From: Staphylococcus americanisciuri
GTDB lineage: Bacteria; Bacillota; Bacilli; Staphylococcales; Staphylococcaceae
Assembly: GCF_024814435.1 (NCBI RefSeq)
Contig: NZ_JANUXY010000010.1
Span: 1-64,000, forward strand
Length of the DNA: 64,000 bases
Direction: 5' to 3'
The notes under the pieces are model-generated. The model did not search any database. It saw only the letters and a list, made by a program, of their open reading frames with translations, and was not told the DNA's origin. The translations under genes and the position numbers were made by a program. Positions 10,545 to 20,722 of the stretch are shown piece by piece; the first letter of the stretch is position 1, and every line of letters starts with the position of its first letter.

Positions 10545-13500
10545 TTATTCACTCTGCTTTTTGGCATTCCATTTAAATCTGCCCAAAATTATCAGTGCAC
10601 CCAACATACTAATTAACCAGCTACCAATTGTATGCAGTTGAGACGATATGACACCTTCATGTCTTCCTGTCTCAGGTAACAATACCTTTTGATTGTTTGA
10701 CAACTTATCATCTAGCTGTTGCGTCAATGCATGGTACGCCCTTTCATCATTAACAGTATGGTTACGTAAATATTTCGTGCTTATCTCTTGTGGCTCTTTC
10801 GTCATTATCATTGGAGTCTTATCGTTTATTCCAACGTCTTTTAACTGATACCATGATGAACTTACTGAGTTACCCTTCGTCAAATGTGCCTTTTGAACAC
10901 GCGATTTCAAATCTATAACGACGCCAGTTGACGCTATAATCGGTTGTTTCATGTTTGTTTTCGTTACTGGTGGCTGTTCCGCCGTTATGACAGACTCCTC
11001 AACCACATCTGAATGTTGCATTTCAGCATCGAGTGATTCAGTGTTCTCGTCTGTTGTTACGGGTTTGTCATCAATGGACACTGGTGGCGTTATCGTCTGT
11101 GATGTTGTACTGTGTGTAGCATCATTCACTTCGTTATCGACCGGTGTCTCAATTGTATGCGCTTCATCGTTTAATCTCTTAATCTGTAACTGTGCACTAT
11201 CTGAGACTTGACCAGCCTTATCCAATGCTACAGCTCGCACAATATCTTGATTCTGTAATTCGACAGTTTCAGGCAACGTTATATACCATGCCCCATGTTC
11301 ATCAGCTTGTACTGTATACATCTGACCATTAGGCAAGCCAACTTGTACACGTACTCCCGCATCACTATGCCCCAATATGCGATTTCTTACTTCATCAAAC
11401 TGTTCAAACTCTGGCGTTGACGGTGGAGGCGGCATCACAATTGTCTGACGTACAAGCTCTGAAAGTTTATACCCTTCTTTGTACGCTTGAACTGTCACTT
11501 CTCCTGACATATTCAACCTTTCAGTCTCTCTAAGTTCCAATGACCATTTACCGTTATTATCAGCAGTCACTTGGTAAGTCTGTCCTGATGGTACTGTCAC
11601 CATTAACGAAGCGCGTGCTACAGATGTCCCTTGAAGCTGCCCCGCGCCATATCGAACGTCCTCGATATACGGTGATGCCAAACGTGTCTGTGGATCTAAG
11701 TATGGAGTCAAACGTGCAATCAGACGTTCACTCTCCGGACTATGAACTAACTGAAGTGCTTGAACAAGTCGATACAGCGGCACACGCATATCACTTTCAG
11801 GGAGTGATTCCTTCTTTGCTAACCAAGCTTCCACATCTTTTTCTAATGTTTGAACATAGCGTCTATTTGCATCTTGTTGTGTTTCATTATTCACAATAAA
11901 ACCTTTATCCGTCAGTGTATAAGTGACTGTTTGCATATCCGCATCTTTCATTGCAACTGTTTCACCCGTTTCAATACGTTGAACGACACGACGTTGACGA
12001 GGCTCTCGATGTGTCACAGTGATTGTATCTCCTACTTGTAACTTTCGATACATAGTTACTGCTTCACCTGATTGATTACCTATCATAGATTTGTCTACTA
12101 GCACTCGACCATCACGGGTACGCACAGTCACATGCGCATATTCATCAGAAAAATATTCATGTGGTTTTTTGGCATATTCTTGGTAATTTAAATATCCCGT
12201 TTGCGGTTTATATACCATGCGCGCAAACACCTCATCTCCAAGTCCTTTCAAAAGAATTTGTTGTGAAACGAATTGTTGCGGTTGCGCACTTGATGGATAG
12301 TTTAAAGTGATTTGATTAGAACCATTTTCACGCACTACAAGATACGCATGCTCTGGTAGCCCATTATTCAATGTTGCAGGGGCTACTATTTGATACACAC
12401 CTACACGCAAATGTTTAAATTGTGCTATTCCATTATTAACTACCGCTTCTGCAACTTTTTCATTCCCATCTAACAACACAACTTGCGCATTGTCACGAAG
12501 TTGTTGCCCTTGCAGATTCATGTGTACAGTTGCTTGTGTCTGAATACGTGTATCTTTAAGGTCTATTGATTTCACTAGCTCGTATGCTGTCGCCAAACCT
12601 AGACGATCCATATACTTTTGACGTTCTATCTCATCTTCAATAAGCATTGCTAACGGATAAGCATATGAGTGACGAAACGCATTCACTTCGTCTCTCAAAA
12701 GACGTGAAATGTCAATATTATACAGATCAAAATATGCCAAGCCATTCACGCCCTGTGCTGCTAACCAATCTTTAGCCACCCATTTAGGTACATCAACTGC
12801 AGTATTCCCTTGTGCTGCTTGTTCTCTTATCGCTTGGTACATACGTGTCATACCATCAATCCCCGTCAACCTAACTAAACGCGTCATAAAATCTAATTTG
12901 CCTTTGAAGCCACTCGTACTGAATTCCAACTTATTGTTTGATGATAGCAATTTTTCATGAATATCTTGCTGAAACCCTTGTTGATTTTTACCATACAACC
13001 AGCCATTTTGTTCGTGCTGAATGGTTTGCTCATATTGATTTGCCAAGACATTGTTGATAACTTCGCCTAATCCCATACGATCATCTTGCTTCATCCAACC
13101 ATCATAGCCATGGCCAATCTCGTGTAGCACTAACCAACCACGTTGTAAATAAGGTGCAATGGACGGACTATTCGTCCCTGTATGATCTGTAGACCAATAG
13201 GCAGCACCAAAGCCATTTTTATTCGCTACAATAAAGTATTTATTCCCAATGTTAAAGTTAACTGACATCGCATCATCAACAAATCCTGTCCATTGATTGT
13301 AATGACTGATCACATCTTCATAATAGTCTATCATCTCATCTAATGACTTAAATGATGCTTTATTTGTTTGTGTTTTCATTGATAGAACATGTTCTCTATC
13401 CTGACGTGGTATTAACATTGCATGATGCGTACCATCCACATACGCATAGGCTGAATCTTGATCAATCCACTGCTGCTCAAAAGCTGCTTGATTTTGACCT

Positions 13501-14333
13501 TTTCGATATGTCGGTAATGCTTTGTCTTTTTGCTGCTCAACATAATATACTACATTCGGTAAATACGTAAGTCCTCTTGGCATATAGACAAATGCCGCAC
13601 TATCTATTCCTGTCTCAATAGACACCCATTCCCCTGTTTTCGGAATCACTTTGTTTTTGTTGTAGTGACCATCATTCGTCATCAAACTCACACGCAAATC
13701 TGTCGACCTCTCAGCCCCCGCTTGCTGAATGTATAGCTTGGTATTCGCTGGAACAATAATTCCTAAGCTATCTCTCGCTTGATACGTGCCACGTTGCATT
13801 CCCATAGACTGGGCACTATTTGAATTTTTCAGTACTGCTACCGGTTTCTGATAAATACGTTGTGTCTCACCATCTACTAGTTGTTCACGTACTTTAGGTT
13901 CCATATCCATTGATACATGTGTGTCATTTGCGCTACGAAACCCTGTTGAAGGACTTATCTCGTCTGGTGTGTCGCTTCGTTCTATCCCATTATCTTGTCT
14001 CTCTGTTTCTATTGCTGTGCTACTTGTTGCCCCCTGCAAATCATTACTTGGTGCTTCCACTGACGATACATTCGAGCGCTCTGTTGACACTGCCGTATTT
14101 GCTACGTCTTCTTGATGAGGTTCAGCCGCTTCGTTATTAGATGTATTAGCCGTTGTCTCTGGTTGATTTGAAATATTTGTTATTCCTTCATCTTCCGCTG
14201 CTTGCACATTGCTAGAATGCCCTATCCATAATAATGTACCGAAAACAACTGATACCATTCCGATATTTAATTTACGCAGTCCATACTGACTTCTTCTTTC
14301 AAACTCCACCTTTTCTATCATCCCTTTCCACAT
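10545..14333 (-). CDS. LPXTG-anchored surface protein with M60-like (enhancin-type) zinc protease motif
   Basis: The protein has up to 1262 residues. A YGLRK variant of the YSIRK signal lies near residue 18, followed by a Ser/Thr/Glu-rich stalk. HEIGH at about 404-408 with Glu downstream in a GLGEVINN segment fits the HExxH...E gluzincin signature of M60/enhancin proteases, known for attacking mucin-type glycoproteins. The C-terminal half has Ig-like modules (YQVTADNNGKWSLEL; YTVQADEHGAWYITL). LPETG at 1219-1223, a hydrophobic segment and a KKQSE tail form the sortase signal. The start is uncertain: ATG 14333, ATG 14321 and GTG 14309 are all possible. Mucin or host-glycoprotein cleavage is an inference. 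Confidence 0.88.
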   Translation of the reverse strand: MWKGMIEKVEFERRSQYGLRKLNIGMVSVVFGTLLWIGHSSNVQAAEDEGITNISNQPETTANTSNNEAAEPHQEDVANTAVSTERSNVSSVEAPSNDLQGATSSTAIETERQDNGIERSDTPDEISPSTGFRSANDTHVSMDMEPKVREQLVDGETQRIYQKPVAVLKNSNSAQSMGMQRGTYQARDSLGIIVPANTKLYIQQAGAERSTDLRVSLMTNDGHYNKNKVIPKTGEWVSIETGIDSAAFVYMPRGLTYLPNVVYYVEQQKDKALPTYRKGQNQAAFEQQWIDQDSAYAYVDGTHHAMLIPRQDREHVLSMKTQTNKASFKSLDEMIDYYEDVISHYNQWTGFVDDAMSVNFNIGNKYFIVANKNGFGAAYWSTDHTGTNSPSIAPYLQRGWLVLHEIGHGYDGWMKQDDRMGLGEVINNVLANQYEQTIQHEQNGWLYGKNQQGFQQDIHEKLLSSNNKLEFSTSGFKGKLDFMTRLVRLTGIDGMTRMYQAIREQAAQGNTAVDVPKWVAKDWLAAQGVNGLAYFDLYNIDISRLLRDEVNAFRHSYAYPLAMLIEDEIERQKYMDRLGLATAYELVKSIDLKDTRIQTQATVHMNLQGQQLRDNAQVVLLDGNEKVAEAVVNNGIAQFKHLRVGVYQIVAPATLNNGLPEHAYLVVRENGSNQITLNYPSSAQPQQFVSQQILLKGLGDEVFARMVYKPQTGYLNYQEYAKKPHEYFSDEYAHVTVRTRDGRVLVDKSMIGNQSGEAVTMYRKLQVGDTITVTHREPRQRRVVQRIETGETVAMKDADMQTVTYTLTDKGFIVNNETQQDANRRYVQTLEKDVEAWLAKKESLPESDMRVPLYRLVQALQLVHSPESERLIARLTPYLDPQTRLASPYIEDVRYGAGQLQGTSVARASLMVTVPSGQTYQVTADNNGKWSLELRETERLNMSGEVTVQAYKEGYKLSELVRQTIVMPPPPSTPEFEQFDEVRNRILGHSDAGVRVQVGLPNGQMYTVQADEHGAWYITLPETVELQNQDIVRAVALDKAGQVSDSAQLQIKRLNDEAHTIETPVDNEVNDATHSTTSQTITPPVSIDDKPVTTDENTESLDAEMQHSDVVEESVITAEQPPVTKTNMKQPIIASTGVVIDLKSRVQKAHLTKGNSVSSSWYQLKDVGINDKTPMIMTKEPQEISTKYLRNHTVNDERAYHALTQQLDDKLSNNQKVLLPETGRHEGVISSQLHTIGSWLISMLGALIILGRFKWNAKKQSE

Positions 14334-14543
14334 TAATATTCATTCATAGTATTATAATGATATGTTACCAAAACACCCGCATTTTATGAATAAAACGATG
14401 CAAGTATGATGATTTATATGATTATTTTGTAAAATTTAGCAAGTTACATCTAAAGTTTGATATATTTTCGCTACTCTAGACTAATGTAATTGAACCCCAT
14501 ATCGCGTAGAATAAATTCACATCATAGAAAGGAAGTGACAATT

Positions 14544-14750
14544 ATGCGTTTAATTGGGAGAGTCATCCTTGCACTTGGACTTATGGTACTTGTGGCAAAC
14601 TACTTAGCACAAGATAAGCCCATGTCCATCACAGAAAGTAAAGATTATTTAATGAGGCAAGAGCCTGTTCAACAATTCTTGAATAGTAAAACAATGCAAG
14701 CCATTGAAAACTTTGAGTTAGAAGAGATTATGCCTTCTGACCTGCTGTAA
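14544..14750 (+). CDS. Small single-pass membrane protein, unknown function
   Basis: The protein has 68 residues. An N-terminal hydrophobic segment (LIGRVILALGLMVLVANYLA) is followed by a charged, acidic tail. ATG 14544 has GGAAG 10 bases upstream, so the longer frame from 14490 is not used. It stands alone between the M60-like surface protein (divergent) and the MFS gene (convergent). No family is recognised. Confidence 0.65.
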   Translation: MRLIGRVILALGLMVLVANYLAQDKPMSITESKDYLMRQEPVQQFLNSKTMQAIENFELEEIMPSDLL

Positions 14751-14755
14751 ATGAA

Positions 14756-14798
14756 AAAGCCATATATTTTGACTTATCTCGTCAAAGTATATGGCTTT
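14756..14798. terminator. Bidirectional terminator between the small membrane protein and the MFS gene
   Basis: AAAGCCATATA and TATATGGCTTT form a perfect 11-bp stem with A-rich and T-rich flanks. It serves the convergent genes ending at 14750 and 14802. Confidence 0.85.
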
Positions 14799-14801
14799 TA
14801 T

Positions 14802-16016
14802 CTATTCTTTATTCAGTGCGGGTTTTAATAAAATACGAGTGAGCACCATCAACACGAGTAATAAAATCATTGTTACACTTAATACGATGCTATATGGCAC
14901 AACGCTTTCAGGCCCTTGTATCCCAATCAATGGTGCAATAGAACTACCAAGCACAAATTGGAACAATCCAAGTAAACTTGATGCACTACCACTCCCACCA
15001 GTACGTGCTTGCATAGCGAGTGAAAATGCAATTGGCCCAATGCCTGTCACCGGCGCCACACACAGTATAAAGCCTCCGATTAGAACCGGTAATGGTAAAT
15101 GGCATAATAACACTACAACTACTAACGCAGCGCCTAACACTTGTACAACAATCAATCCAGCTAACACACTCAACTGATTGAAGAAGCGTAATAAAATATT
15201 CGCCACTTGACTCGAAATAATCAAACCAATACCTGTTAATACCATTAGCATACTAAAATTTTGTGGCGATAATCCATAGACATTTTGTGTGATGAATGGT
15301 GCACCTGCGCCATAGCTAAAAATCATCACATATGTAACGCCTTGTAAAAACATTGGGACTAAAAAGTGTGGCGTTTTTAGTAGACGTCCAAAATCTTTGA
15401 AAATATCTCCAAAGTTATCATGCGTTTGATATGTTGCATTCAATGTCTTCATCTTTGGGTGCGTGAGTACGGCTAAAAACATCACCGCACCAATAACTGC
15501 CAATGCTACAAAGATCCCTCTCCATTCAGTCACTGTTAATATAAGCGCACTCACTAATGGTGCTAAAATAGAGATAATACCATTTACAACCATCAATGCT
15601 GTAAAGAAGCGGCTCAATATTTCGCCTTGATACAATTCACCAACTGTTGCACGTGCAATCACAATCGCACCACCACCTGCAAGCCCTTGTACAAGGCGCG
15701 CCATAATAAATAGACTCACACTACTACTCAACGCACTGGCTAATGAAGCAATCATGACTAACGCTAAAATTGTTAATACTAATGTTTTACGAGGTACGCG
15801 ATCAGCAATCACACCAAAGATAAACTGCCCAAATGCAATTCCAATCATCGCAATAGATAAGGTTAATTGAACTTGGGATGTCGACGTACCTAGATCTTGT
15901 TGAACCAATGGTAATGCAGGGCTATACATATCTGATAACATCGGACCAAACGCTGTCATCGCCCCTAATAAAATAATAAATGATAAATGAGATAAATCTA
16001 ACTTTGTCTTTGTCAT
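14802..16016 (-). CDS. Bcr/CflA-type MFS drug efflux transporter
   Basis: The protein has 404 residues with twelve predicted membrane segments. The family's DMYSPALP motif lies near the end of TM1, and the MFS loop motif GVIADRVPRK lies between TM2 and TM3. Bcr/CflA transporters export drugs or small metabolites by proton antiport. I chose ATG 16016 because GGAG lies 9 bases upstream; the ATG at 16031 has only a weak site. The cyclase-family gene ends 43 bases upstream on the same strand, so the two are probably co-transcribed, which suggests export or detoxification linked to that hydrolase's substrate. Confidence 0.85.
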   Translation of the reverse strand: MTKTKLDLSHLSFIILLGAMTAFGPMLSDMYSPALPLVQQDLGTSTSQVQLTLSIAMIGIAFGQFIFGVIADRVPRKTLVLTILALVMIASLASALSSSVSLFIMARLVQGLAGGGAIVIARATVGELYQGEILSRFFTALMVVNGIISILAPLVSALILTVTEWRGIFVALAVIGAVMFLAVLTHPKMKTLNATYQTHDNFGDIFKDFGRLLKTPHFLVPMFLQGVTYVMIFSYGAGAPFITQNVYGLSPQNFSMLMVLTGIGLIISSQVANILLRFFNQLSVLAGLIVVQVLGAALVVVVLLCHLPLPVLIGGFILCVAPVTGIGPIAFSLAMQARTGGSGSASSLLGLFQFVLGSSIAPLIGIQGPESVVPYSIVLSVTMILLLVLMVLTRILLKPALNKE

Positions 16017-16059
16017 ATAACTTTTCTCCATATCTCTCTATAATGTCAAAGCTTTTATC

Positions 16060-16674
16060 TTACTTTTTTTCAACAACCGCACGTATATAAGCTGCATCAG
16101 CACCCTTAATTTTAAGCGGTAAACCAATAAAACGATAGTATCCATCGGTAACATCGTCTAAGCATAAGTTTTCAAGATGATACATGTGATGCTGTACCAA
16201 ACGATGATGGTTATCTAACGTTTCTGAATTAATCGGATCTACTGAAGGTACATCAACACCTAATACTTGTACACCAAGATTTGCTAAGTAATCAATGGCA
16301 TCACTTGTTAATGTTGTGATGTCAGACGGAAACACCATAGGATTTGCGATATTGCGTGTCTTCAACAATACAATCGTTCCTTTTATCGAACATTGCTGTA
16401 AATCATCTCGGGTGATTGTTGTTGTCTCTGTAAACGTCAATATTGTCGCATCGCCAATCAGACGTTGTATATCAAGTTGATCTACCGTCCAGCCGTCATT
16501 CGCTACATGTTTTGCCGCATCGATATGTGTACCTATATGATTACTACCAGAGATTTCGCCAATATTCGCAACACCATTGTCATCTTTTGTTGAGAAGAAA
16601 CGCAATGCAAATGGCGTATCTCCCGGCCATGGGGCAATTGCATCAGATAGCGTGTGTGTAATATCGATCCACAT
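16060..16674 (-). CDS. Cyclase-family metal hydrolase (KynB-like)
   Basis: The protein has about 205 residues. The metal-binding HIGTHIDAAKH motif (HxGTHxDxxxH) and the WPGDTPF motif define the kynurenine-formamidase/cyclase family (PF04199). The classical member hydrolyses N-formylkynurenine, but no other kynurenine genes are present, so the substrate here is open. ATG 16674 lies 10 bases after GGAGG; ATG 16680 is an alternative. It is followed on the same strand by the MFS exporter. Confidence 0.82.
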   Translation of the reverse strand: MWIDITHTLSDAIAPWPGDTPFALRFFSTKDDNGVANIGEISGSNHIGTHIDAAKHVANDGWTVDQLDIQRLIGDATILTFTETTTITRDDLQQCSIKGTIVLLKTRNIANPMVFPSDITTLTSDAIDYLANLGVQVLGVDVPSVDPINSETLDNHHRLVQHHMYHLENLCLDDVTDGYYRFIGLPLKIKGADAAYIRAVVEKK

Positions 16675-16774
16675 TATCATCACTCCTCCTACCAATTGTC
16701 TTATGTATAAGAGTAACTGCCAGAGCAATTATTGACAACATAAACTTCTATGATAATTGCAAAATATGCCATAA

Positions 16775-16825
16775 AAAATAAGGCATGACAATAAAATCTG
16801 TTGTTCGACTTTATTGCCACGCCCT
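16775..16825 (-). terminator. Terminator after the alpha/beta hydrolase gene
   Basis: On the minus strand, GGCGTGGCAATAAA pairs with TTTATTGTCATGCC (12 of 14 plus wobble), then ATTTTTTA follows. It separates the hydrolase from the cyclase/MFS pair. Confidence 0.8.
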
Positions 16826-16837
16826 ATCTATCGTTCA

Positions 16838-17734
16838 TTACTCTGTTACATCTGATTCCTCAATACTAAGCCACTCATTAATATTCGATTCAATACTACG
16901 TAATTCACCATCATGTGGCTTATCCAACACGCGCAAGAAATCGAGATGCCCAACTTCTGGATAAATAACACTGCGCACATTCGCGCCTAATGCCTCAAAC
17001 TTTTCCATCGTTTCTTTGGAGTCTTTGTTAGGAAAAATAACGTCATCTTCTCCTAAAAGAAAAAGTACATCAGGCATTTGTGCAATCTCATCCAAGTCAG
17101 CAAGATAATCTGAACGCAATGTATACAACAAATCAGTGACCATCGCATCAACTGGTGCAAAGTACTCTGTAAAGTTAAATGTGTTTTGCTGCTTTTTTGA
17201 AATACCTTGATCTAATATAAGCTCAGGAATGCTTTTAATCATCCCATCTTGGTTATCGGAATTCATATCTTTGACCAATTCCATCAAAAGCTTGGATATA
17301 CGTAATTCTTTGAAGTCAATCTTAGCCGCACTATTCAAATACACCAAATGTTTGATTGGCAACGTGTTATAAGCAGCAAGTTTTGTGGCAATCAAACCAC
17401 CCATTGAGTAGCCGATAATAGCCATTTCTTGAATCTTTGCATCGTTCACGATTGATACAAGCGCTTCATTAATTCGCGTTGCATAATCGACTAAACTATG
17501 AGACATGCGATCTAGTTCTGTACTCTCACCACGTCCAGGGCAATTGATGAAAATCAAGCGTACACCGTGTAAATACTTAGCAAAAACCGTCATAATCTTA
17601 TATGTCATAATTGCACCATGAATCAATACAACAGCACGGTCTGACTTGCTATCTCCCATCGTCACAACTTCGAGTTGTGTGTTGTCATGGTCTACTAATG
17701 TCATAATCGTTTGTTCATAATTGTTTAGTGACAT
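16838..17734 (-). CDS. Alpha/beta hydrolase
   Basis: The protein has 298 residues. VLIHGAIMTY gives the oxyanion-hole HG, and GYSMGG is the nucleophile elbow with catalytic Ser. The Asp and His fit LLGEDDVIFP and VGHLDF near the C-terminus. This is a complete catalytic triad for an esterase-like enzyme of unknown substrate. ATG 17734 follows GAGG by 7 bases. It is a single gene. Confidence 0.82.
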   Translation of the reverse strand: MSLNNYEQTIMTLVDHDNTQLEVVTMGDSKSDRAVVLIHGAIMTYKIMTVFAKYLHGVRLIFINCPGRGESTELDRMSHSLVDYATRINEALVSIVNDAKIQEMAIIGYSMGGLIATKLAAYNTLPIKHLVYLNSAAKIDFKELRISKLLMELVKDMNSDNQDGMIKSIPELILDQGISKKQQNTFNFTEYFAPVDAMVTDLLYTLRSDYLADLDEIAQMPDVLFLLGEDDVIFPNKDSKETMEKFEALGANVRSVIYPEVGHLDFLRVLDKPHDGELRSIESNINEWLSIEESDVTE

Positions 17735-17843
17735 AAACTATCCTCATACCATTCTATATATAATCTATTTCCGATAAATATATTACATGTATATATTATA
17801 GTAGATATACGTCACTTTGAGAATGCTACTATAGCTGTAATTT

Positions 17844-19262
17844 TTAATATTGTTTGACACCCCATAACTTTTCCTCACACTTTTGGATAATATATTTCAA
17901 CACTTGAATACGTGCCGTTTTCTTATGATCTGCTGGCACAATCAACCATGGGGCATATGGTGTATCTGTCTTAACAATCATATCGTGACTCGCTTCCAAG
18001 TATACATCCCACTTCTCACGATTTCGCCAATCTTCATCAGTAATCTTCCATTGTTTGTTCGGGTCTTTTTGGCGATCCTCAAAACGCTTCAATTGTTCAT
18101 CTTTATCCAATGATAAGAAAAACTTCAAGACAATAGCGCCATCATGCGTCCACATCTTTTCGAACGTATTAATCTCCTCATACGCACGCGACCATTCATC
18201 ACGTGTCGCAAAACCTTCTACACGCTCAACAAGTACACGTCCATACCAACTACGGTCAAAGATGCTAATATGCCCACTCTTCGGCATCACTTTCGCAAAG
18301 CGCCATAAATAATGATGGTTAAGCTCTACATCTGTTGGGGCACTCGTTGTATTCACTTCATAGCCTGTTGGATCGAGCAACTGGCGTACACGCTTAATGT
18401 TACCGCCTTTACCTGCCGCATCCATACCTTCGTAAACAAGTACTAACGGAATCTTTCTTTCATACAAGGCAAATTGCAACTCACGCAAACGCAACTGCAA
18501 TGATTCTACAACTTCTTCATATGTGCGCTTCTTAATTTTTGTCGTCGATGGGTTGAACATATCTGTTGCAAAACCTTCTGTAAAACAACCATCAACATCA
18601 CGTTTGCTTTGTTCTTTTCGTTTTATCGCTTTTTTCAGACGCTTAATTAGATGGTTATACATATGTTCAACAGCTACTTCACGTTCTGTATAATCAATCA
18701 CTTTCCAACTCTTATCTAATAACGTAGCAAACGAATCTTGATAAACATCTGCTGGAACAACGTCTTCATATTCTTGTGCTTTCCAATTCGTCAGTGGATT
18801 ATCTTTCATCTGTGCAATATGTTCTTGACGCTTTTCTTCATCTATATCGATATAATATTTAATGACTTCATGCTGATCATTTATCAACATATCCTCAAAT
18901 GCCTGAATATCGTGGTATAGGGTATCATAATCTTTCAATACCTCTTGCTTGATATGATGTACTTTATAGTCGATATAATGTGCATACCAACTGCGGAAAT
19001 AAATATTAATATCCCCTTTTGATGGCAATGTTTCCCAAAATGTTTGTAAAAATTGGTAACGTAAGTCTTCATCAGACGGCGTCTTTGTGGCAATAAAATG
19101 TGTATACTTAGCATCCAATGTGAGCAATAATTCGTTCGCAAGGCGTGTCTTACCTGAAGCTGGTACACCCTCAAAAACAATCATTACTGGAATCCCTAGT
19201 GCATGTGTTTTACGCGTTAACTCTGCTGCTTGTAACTGCAATTGTTCTAATTTTTCGTTCAT
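17844..19262 (-). CDS. Tandem-domain PPK2 polyphosphate phosphotransferase (PAP-like)
   Basis: The protein has 472 residues and two PPK2 domains. Domain 1 has a Walker A (GVPASGKT) at 32-39 and FRSWY. Domain 2 has GMDAAGKGG near 278 and FDRSWYGR. Two-domain PPK2 enzymes (class II) typically make ADP from AMP using polyphosphate, with the C-terminal domain catalytic. Here the second domain keeps the family's MDAAGKGG form, while the first has diverged to GVPASGKT. ATG 19262 follows AGGGGTG; the longer frame to 19445 has no ribosome site. It is monocistronic. Confidence 0.88.
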   Translation of the reverse strand: MNEKLEQLQLQAAELTRKTHALGIPVMIVFEGVPASGKTRLANELLLTLDAKYTHFIATKTPSDEDLRYQFLQTFWETLPSKGDINIYFRSWYAHYIDYKVHHIKQEVLKDYDTLYHDIQAFEDMLINDQHEVIKYYIDIDEEKRQEHIAQMKDNPLTNWKAQEYEDVVPADVYQDSFATLLDKSWKVIDYTEREVAVEHMYNHLIKRLKKAIKRKEQSKRDVDGCFTEGFATDMFNPSTTKIKKRTYEEVVESLQLRLRELQFALYERKIPLVLVYEGMDAAGKGGNIKRVRQLLDPTGYEVNTTSAPTDVELNHHYLWRFAKVMPKSGHISIFDRSWYGRVLVERVEGFATRDEWSRAYEEINTFEKMWTHDGAIVLKFFLSLDKDEQLKRFEDRQKDPNKQWKITDEDWRNREKWDVYLEASHDMIVKTDTPYAPWLIVPADHKKTARIQVLKYIIQKCEEKLWGVKQY

Positions 19263-19600
19263 ATTCTCACCCCTGTTACTTCTATTATACTGAATGAAAT
19301 TTCTTCTTATCAATATTAGAACGAAAAATGTGATGACTTGAAATAAGATATGCTTCTTACTGCTTACTGAAACATAACAATAAATCAATGTACGATGATT
19401 TTGCACTTTTGACAAATGCCCAATAACAGCGTTCATTTTAAACATTTTTGCATTACAGTTTAAATGTTAGATGTAACATTTGTAATACAATAGATTTTGT
19501 AAATATTTATACATATCCCTTTTATATAAAGCTTTTTTACATTTCACACATCAAAATTTTGCGCCCATTTATATAACAAAAATATTACAAAAACGCATAT

Positions 19601-19617
19601 TGTAATCATACTGTAAT
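19601..19617 (+). promoter_or_regulatory. WalR binding box upstream of isaA
   Basis: TGTAAT, a 5-base spacer and TGTAAT match the WalR consensus TGTWAH-N5-TGTWAH exactly. It lies about 125 bases before the isaA start. isaA is a known WalRK target in S. aureus. Confidence 0.85.
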
Positions 19618-19742
19618 CTTTTGTTAATTGCTGGACATTTACAAATACCTTTTCGCTTGATAGAGTGTGGTTGTTAAATTTTTTTGATACAACTTTTGAA
19701 AATGAGAGAAAATAAGGAATTATTATGGAGGACTTATTTACT

Positions 19743-20459
19743 ATGAAAAAGACATTATTAGCTTCATCATTAGCTTTAGCAATCGGTGCAACAGGAGTTG
19801 CTACACATACAACAGACGCTCACGCAGCAGAAGAACAAATCAATAAAGCAGAATTAGCACAATTAGCTTTAAATAACGACGCTTCATTAAGCGAACACGC
19901 TATTCACGCTGGTGCTTATGACTACAAATTCACATTAGACGGTGTGAACTACCACTTCTGGTCAGACGGCGTATATTTCGGTTATGAATACAATGCAAAC
20001 GGTACGACTTCAATTGTTCAACCAACTGCAATTGCTGACGTAAACAACGTTGCAATGACTCAATCAGAGTACAATAATGCATCATACGTTCAAACACAAC
20101 AACAATCTTATTCTTACCAACCAGCTACACAAGCTGCGCCATCATACAACTATAACTACAACACTAGCCAAACTTCTTACAGTGGTGGTAGTGTGAGATT
20201 AGCAAATGGTAACACTGCAGGTGCTTATGGTTCACGTGCAGCACAAGATATGGCAGCACGTACAGGTGTATCTGCATCAACTTGGGAAGCAATCATTGCA
20301 CGTGAATCTAACGGTCAATTGAACGCATACAACCCATCAGGTGCATCAGGTTTATTCCAAACTATGCCAGGTTGGGGTCCAACAAACACTTATGATCAAC
20401 AAATCGCAGCTGCTATGAGAGCATATAATGCACAAGGTTTAAGTGCTTGGGGCTTTTAA
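19743..20459 (+). CDS. isaA: IsaA-type probable lytic transglycosylase
   Basis: The protein has 238 residues. It has a Sec signal peptide ending HAAEE. The Tyr/Asn/Gln-rich middle precedes a C-terminal domain with [12 protein letters not shown], where Glu is the transglycosylase acid, then [15 protein letters not shown] and an SAWGF end. The C-terminal domain closely matches S. aureus IsaA as I remember it; the N-terminal part is closer to SceD. IsaA cleaves peptidoglycan glycan strands during wall turnover. ATG 19743 lies 12 bases after GGAGG. Upstream is a perfect WalR box. The next two genes are also secreted wall hydrolases. Confidence 0.9.
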   Translation: MKKTLLASSLALAIGATGVATHTTDAHAAEEQINKAELAQLALNNDASLSEHAIHAGAYDYKFTLDGVNYHFWSDGVYFGYEYNANGTTSIVQPTAIADVNNVAMTQSEYNNASYVQTQQQSYSYQPATQAAPSYNYNYNTSQTSYSGGSVRLANGNTAGAYGSRAAQDMAARTGVSASTWEAIIARESNGQLNAYNPSGASGLFQTMPGWGPTNTYDQQIAAAMRAYNAQGLSAWGF

Positions 20460-20474
20460 AGTAAACTTTACAAC

Positions 20475-20511
20475 TGAAAAAAGAGTCTCTTTGTTAGAGG
20501 CTCTTTTTTTG
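20475..20511 (+). terminator. Terminator after isaA
   Basis: AAAGAGTCTCT and AGAGGCTCTTT pair around a 5-base loop and are followed by a T-run. Confidence 0.88.
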
Positions 20512-20722
20512 TGTGGCTTCCCCTATTAGCCTTTCGCATAACTCAATTCATCTAAACGTCACATGACAACCGTATATAGAATACGTCGGCACATTATCTT
20601 TTATTTCAATTATGTTACATTCAGACGTAAAAATGTTTACAGCTATTCATTTCGGATATTTTATATGCTATGATTCTTTCAGACAATATGAAAAACGAAA
20701 CAACAGAGGAGACTTTTTAATT

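Noticed and set aside
14791..15177. A 128-codon plus-strand frame
   Set aside because: It lies wholly opposite the MFS transporter gene and has no recognisable domain or ribosome site.
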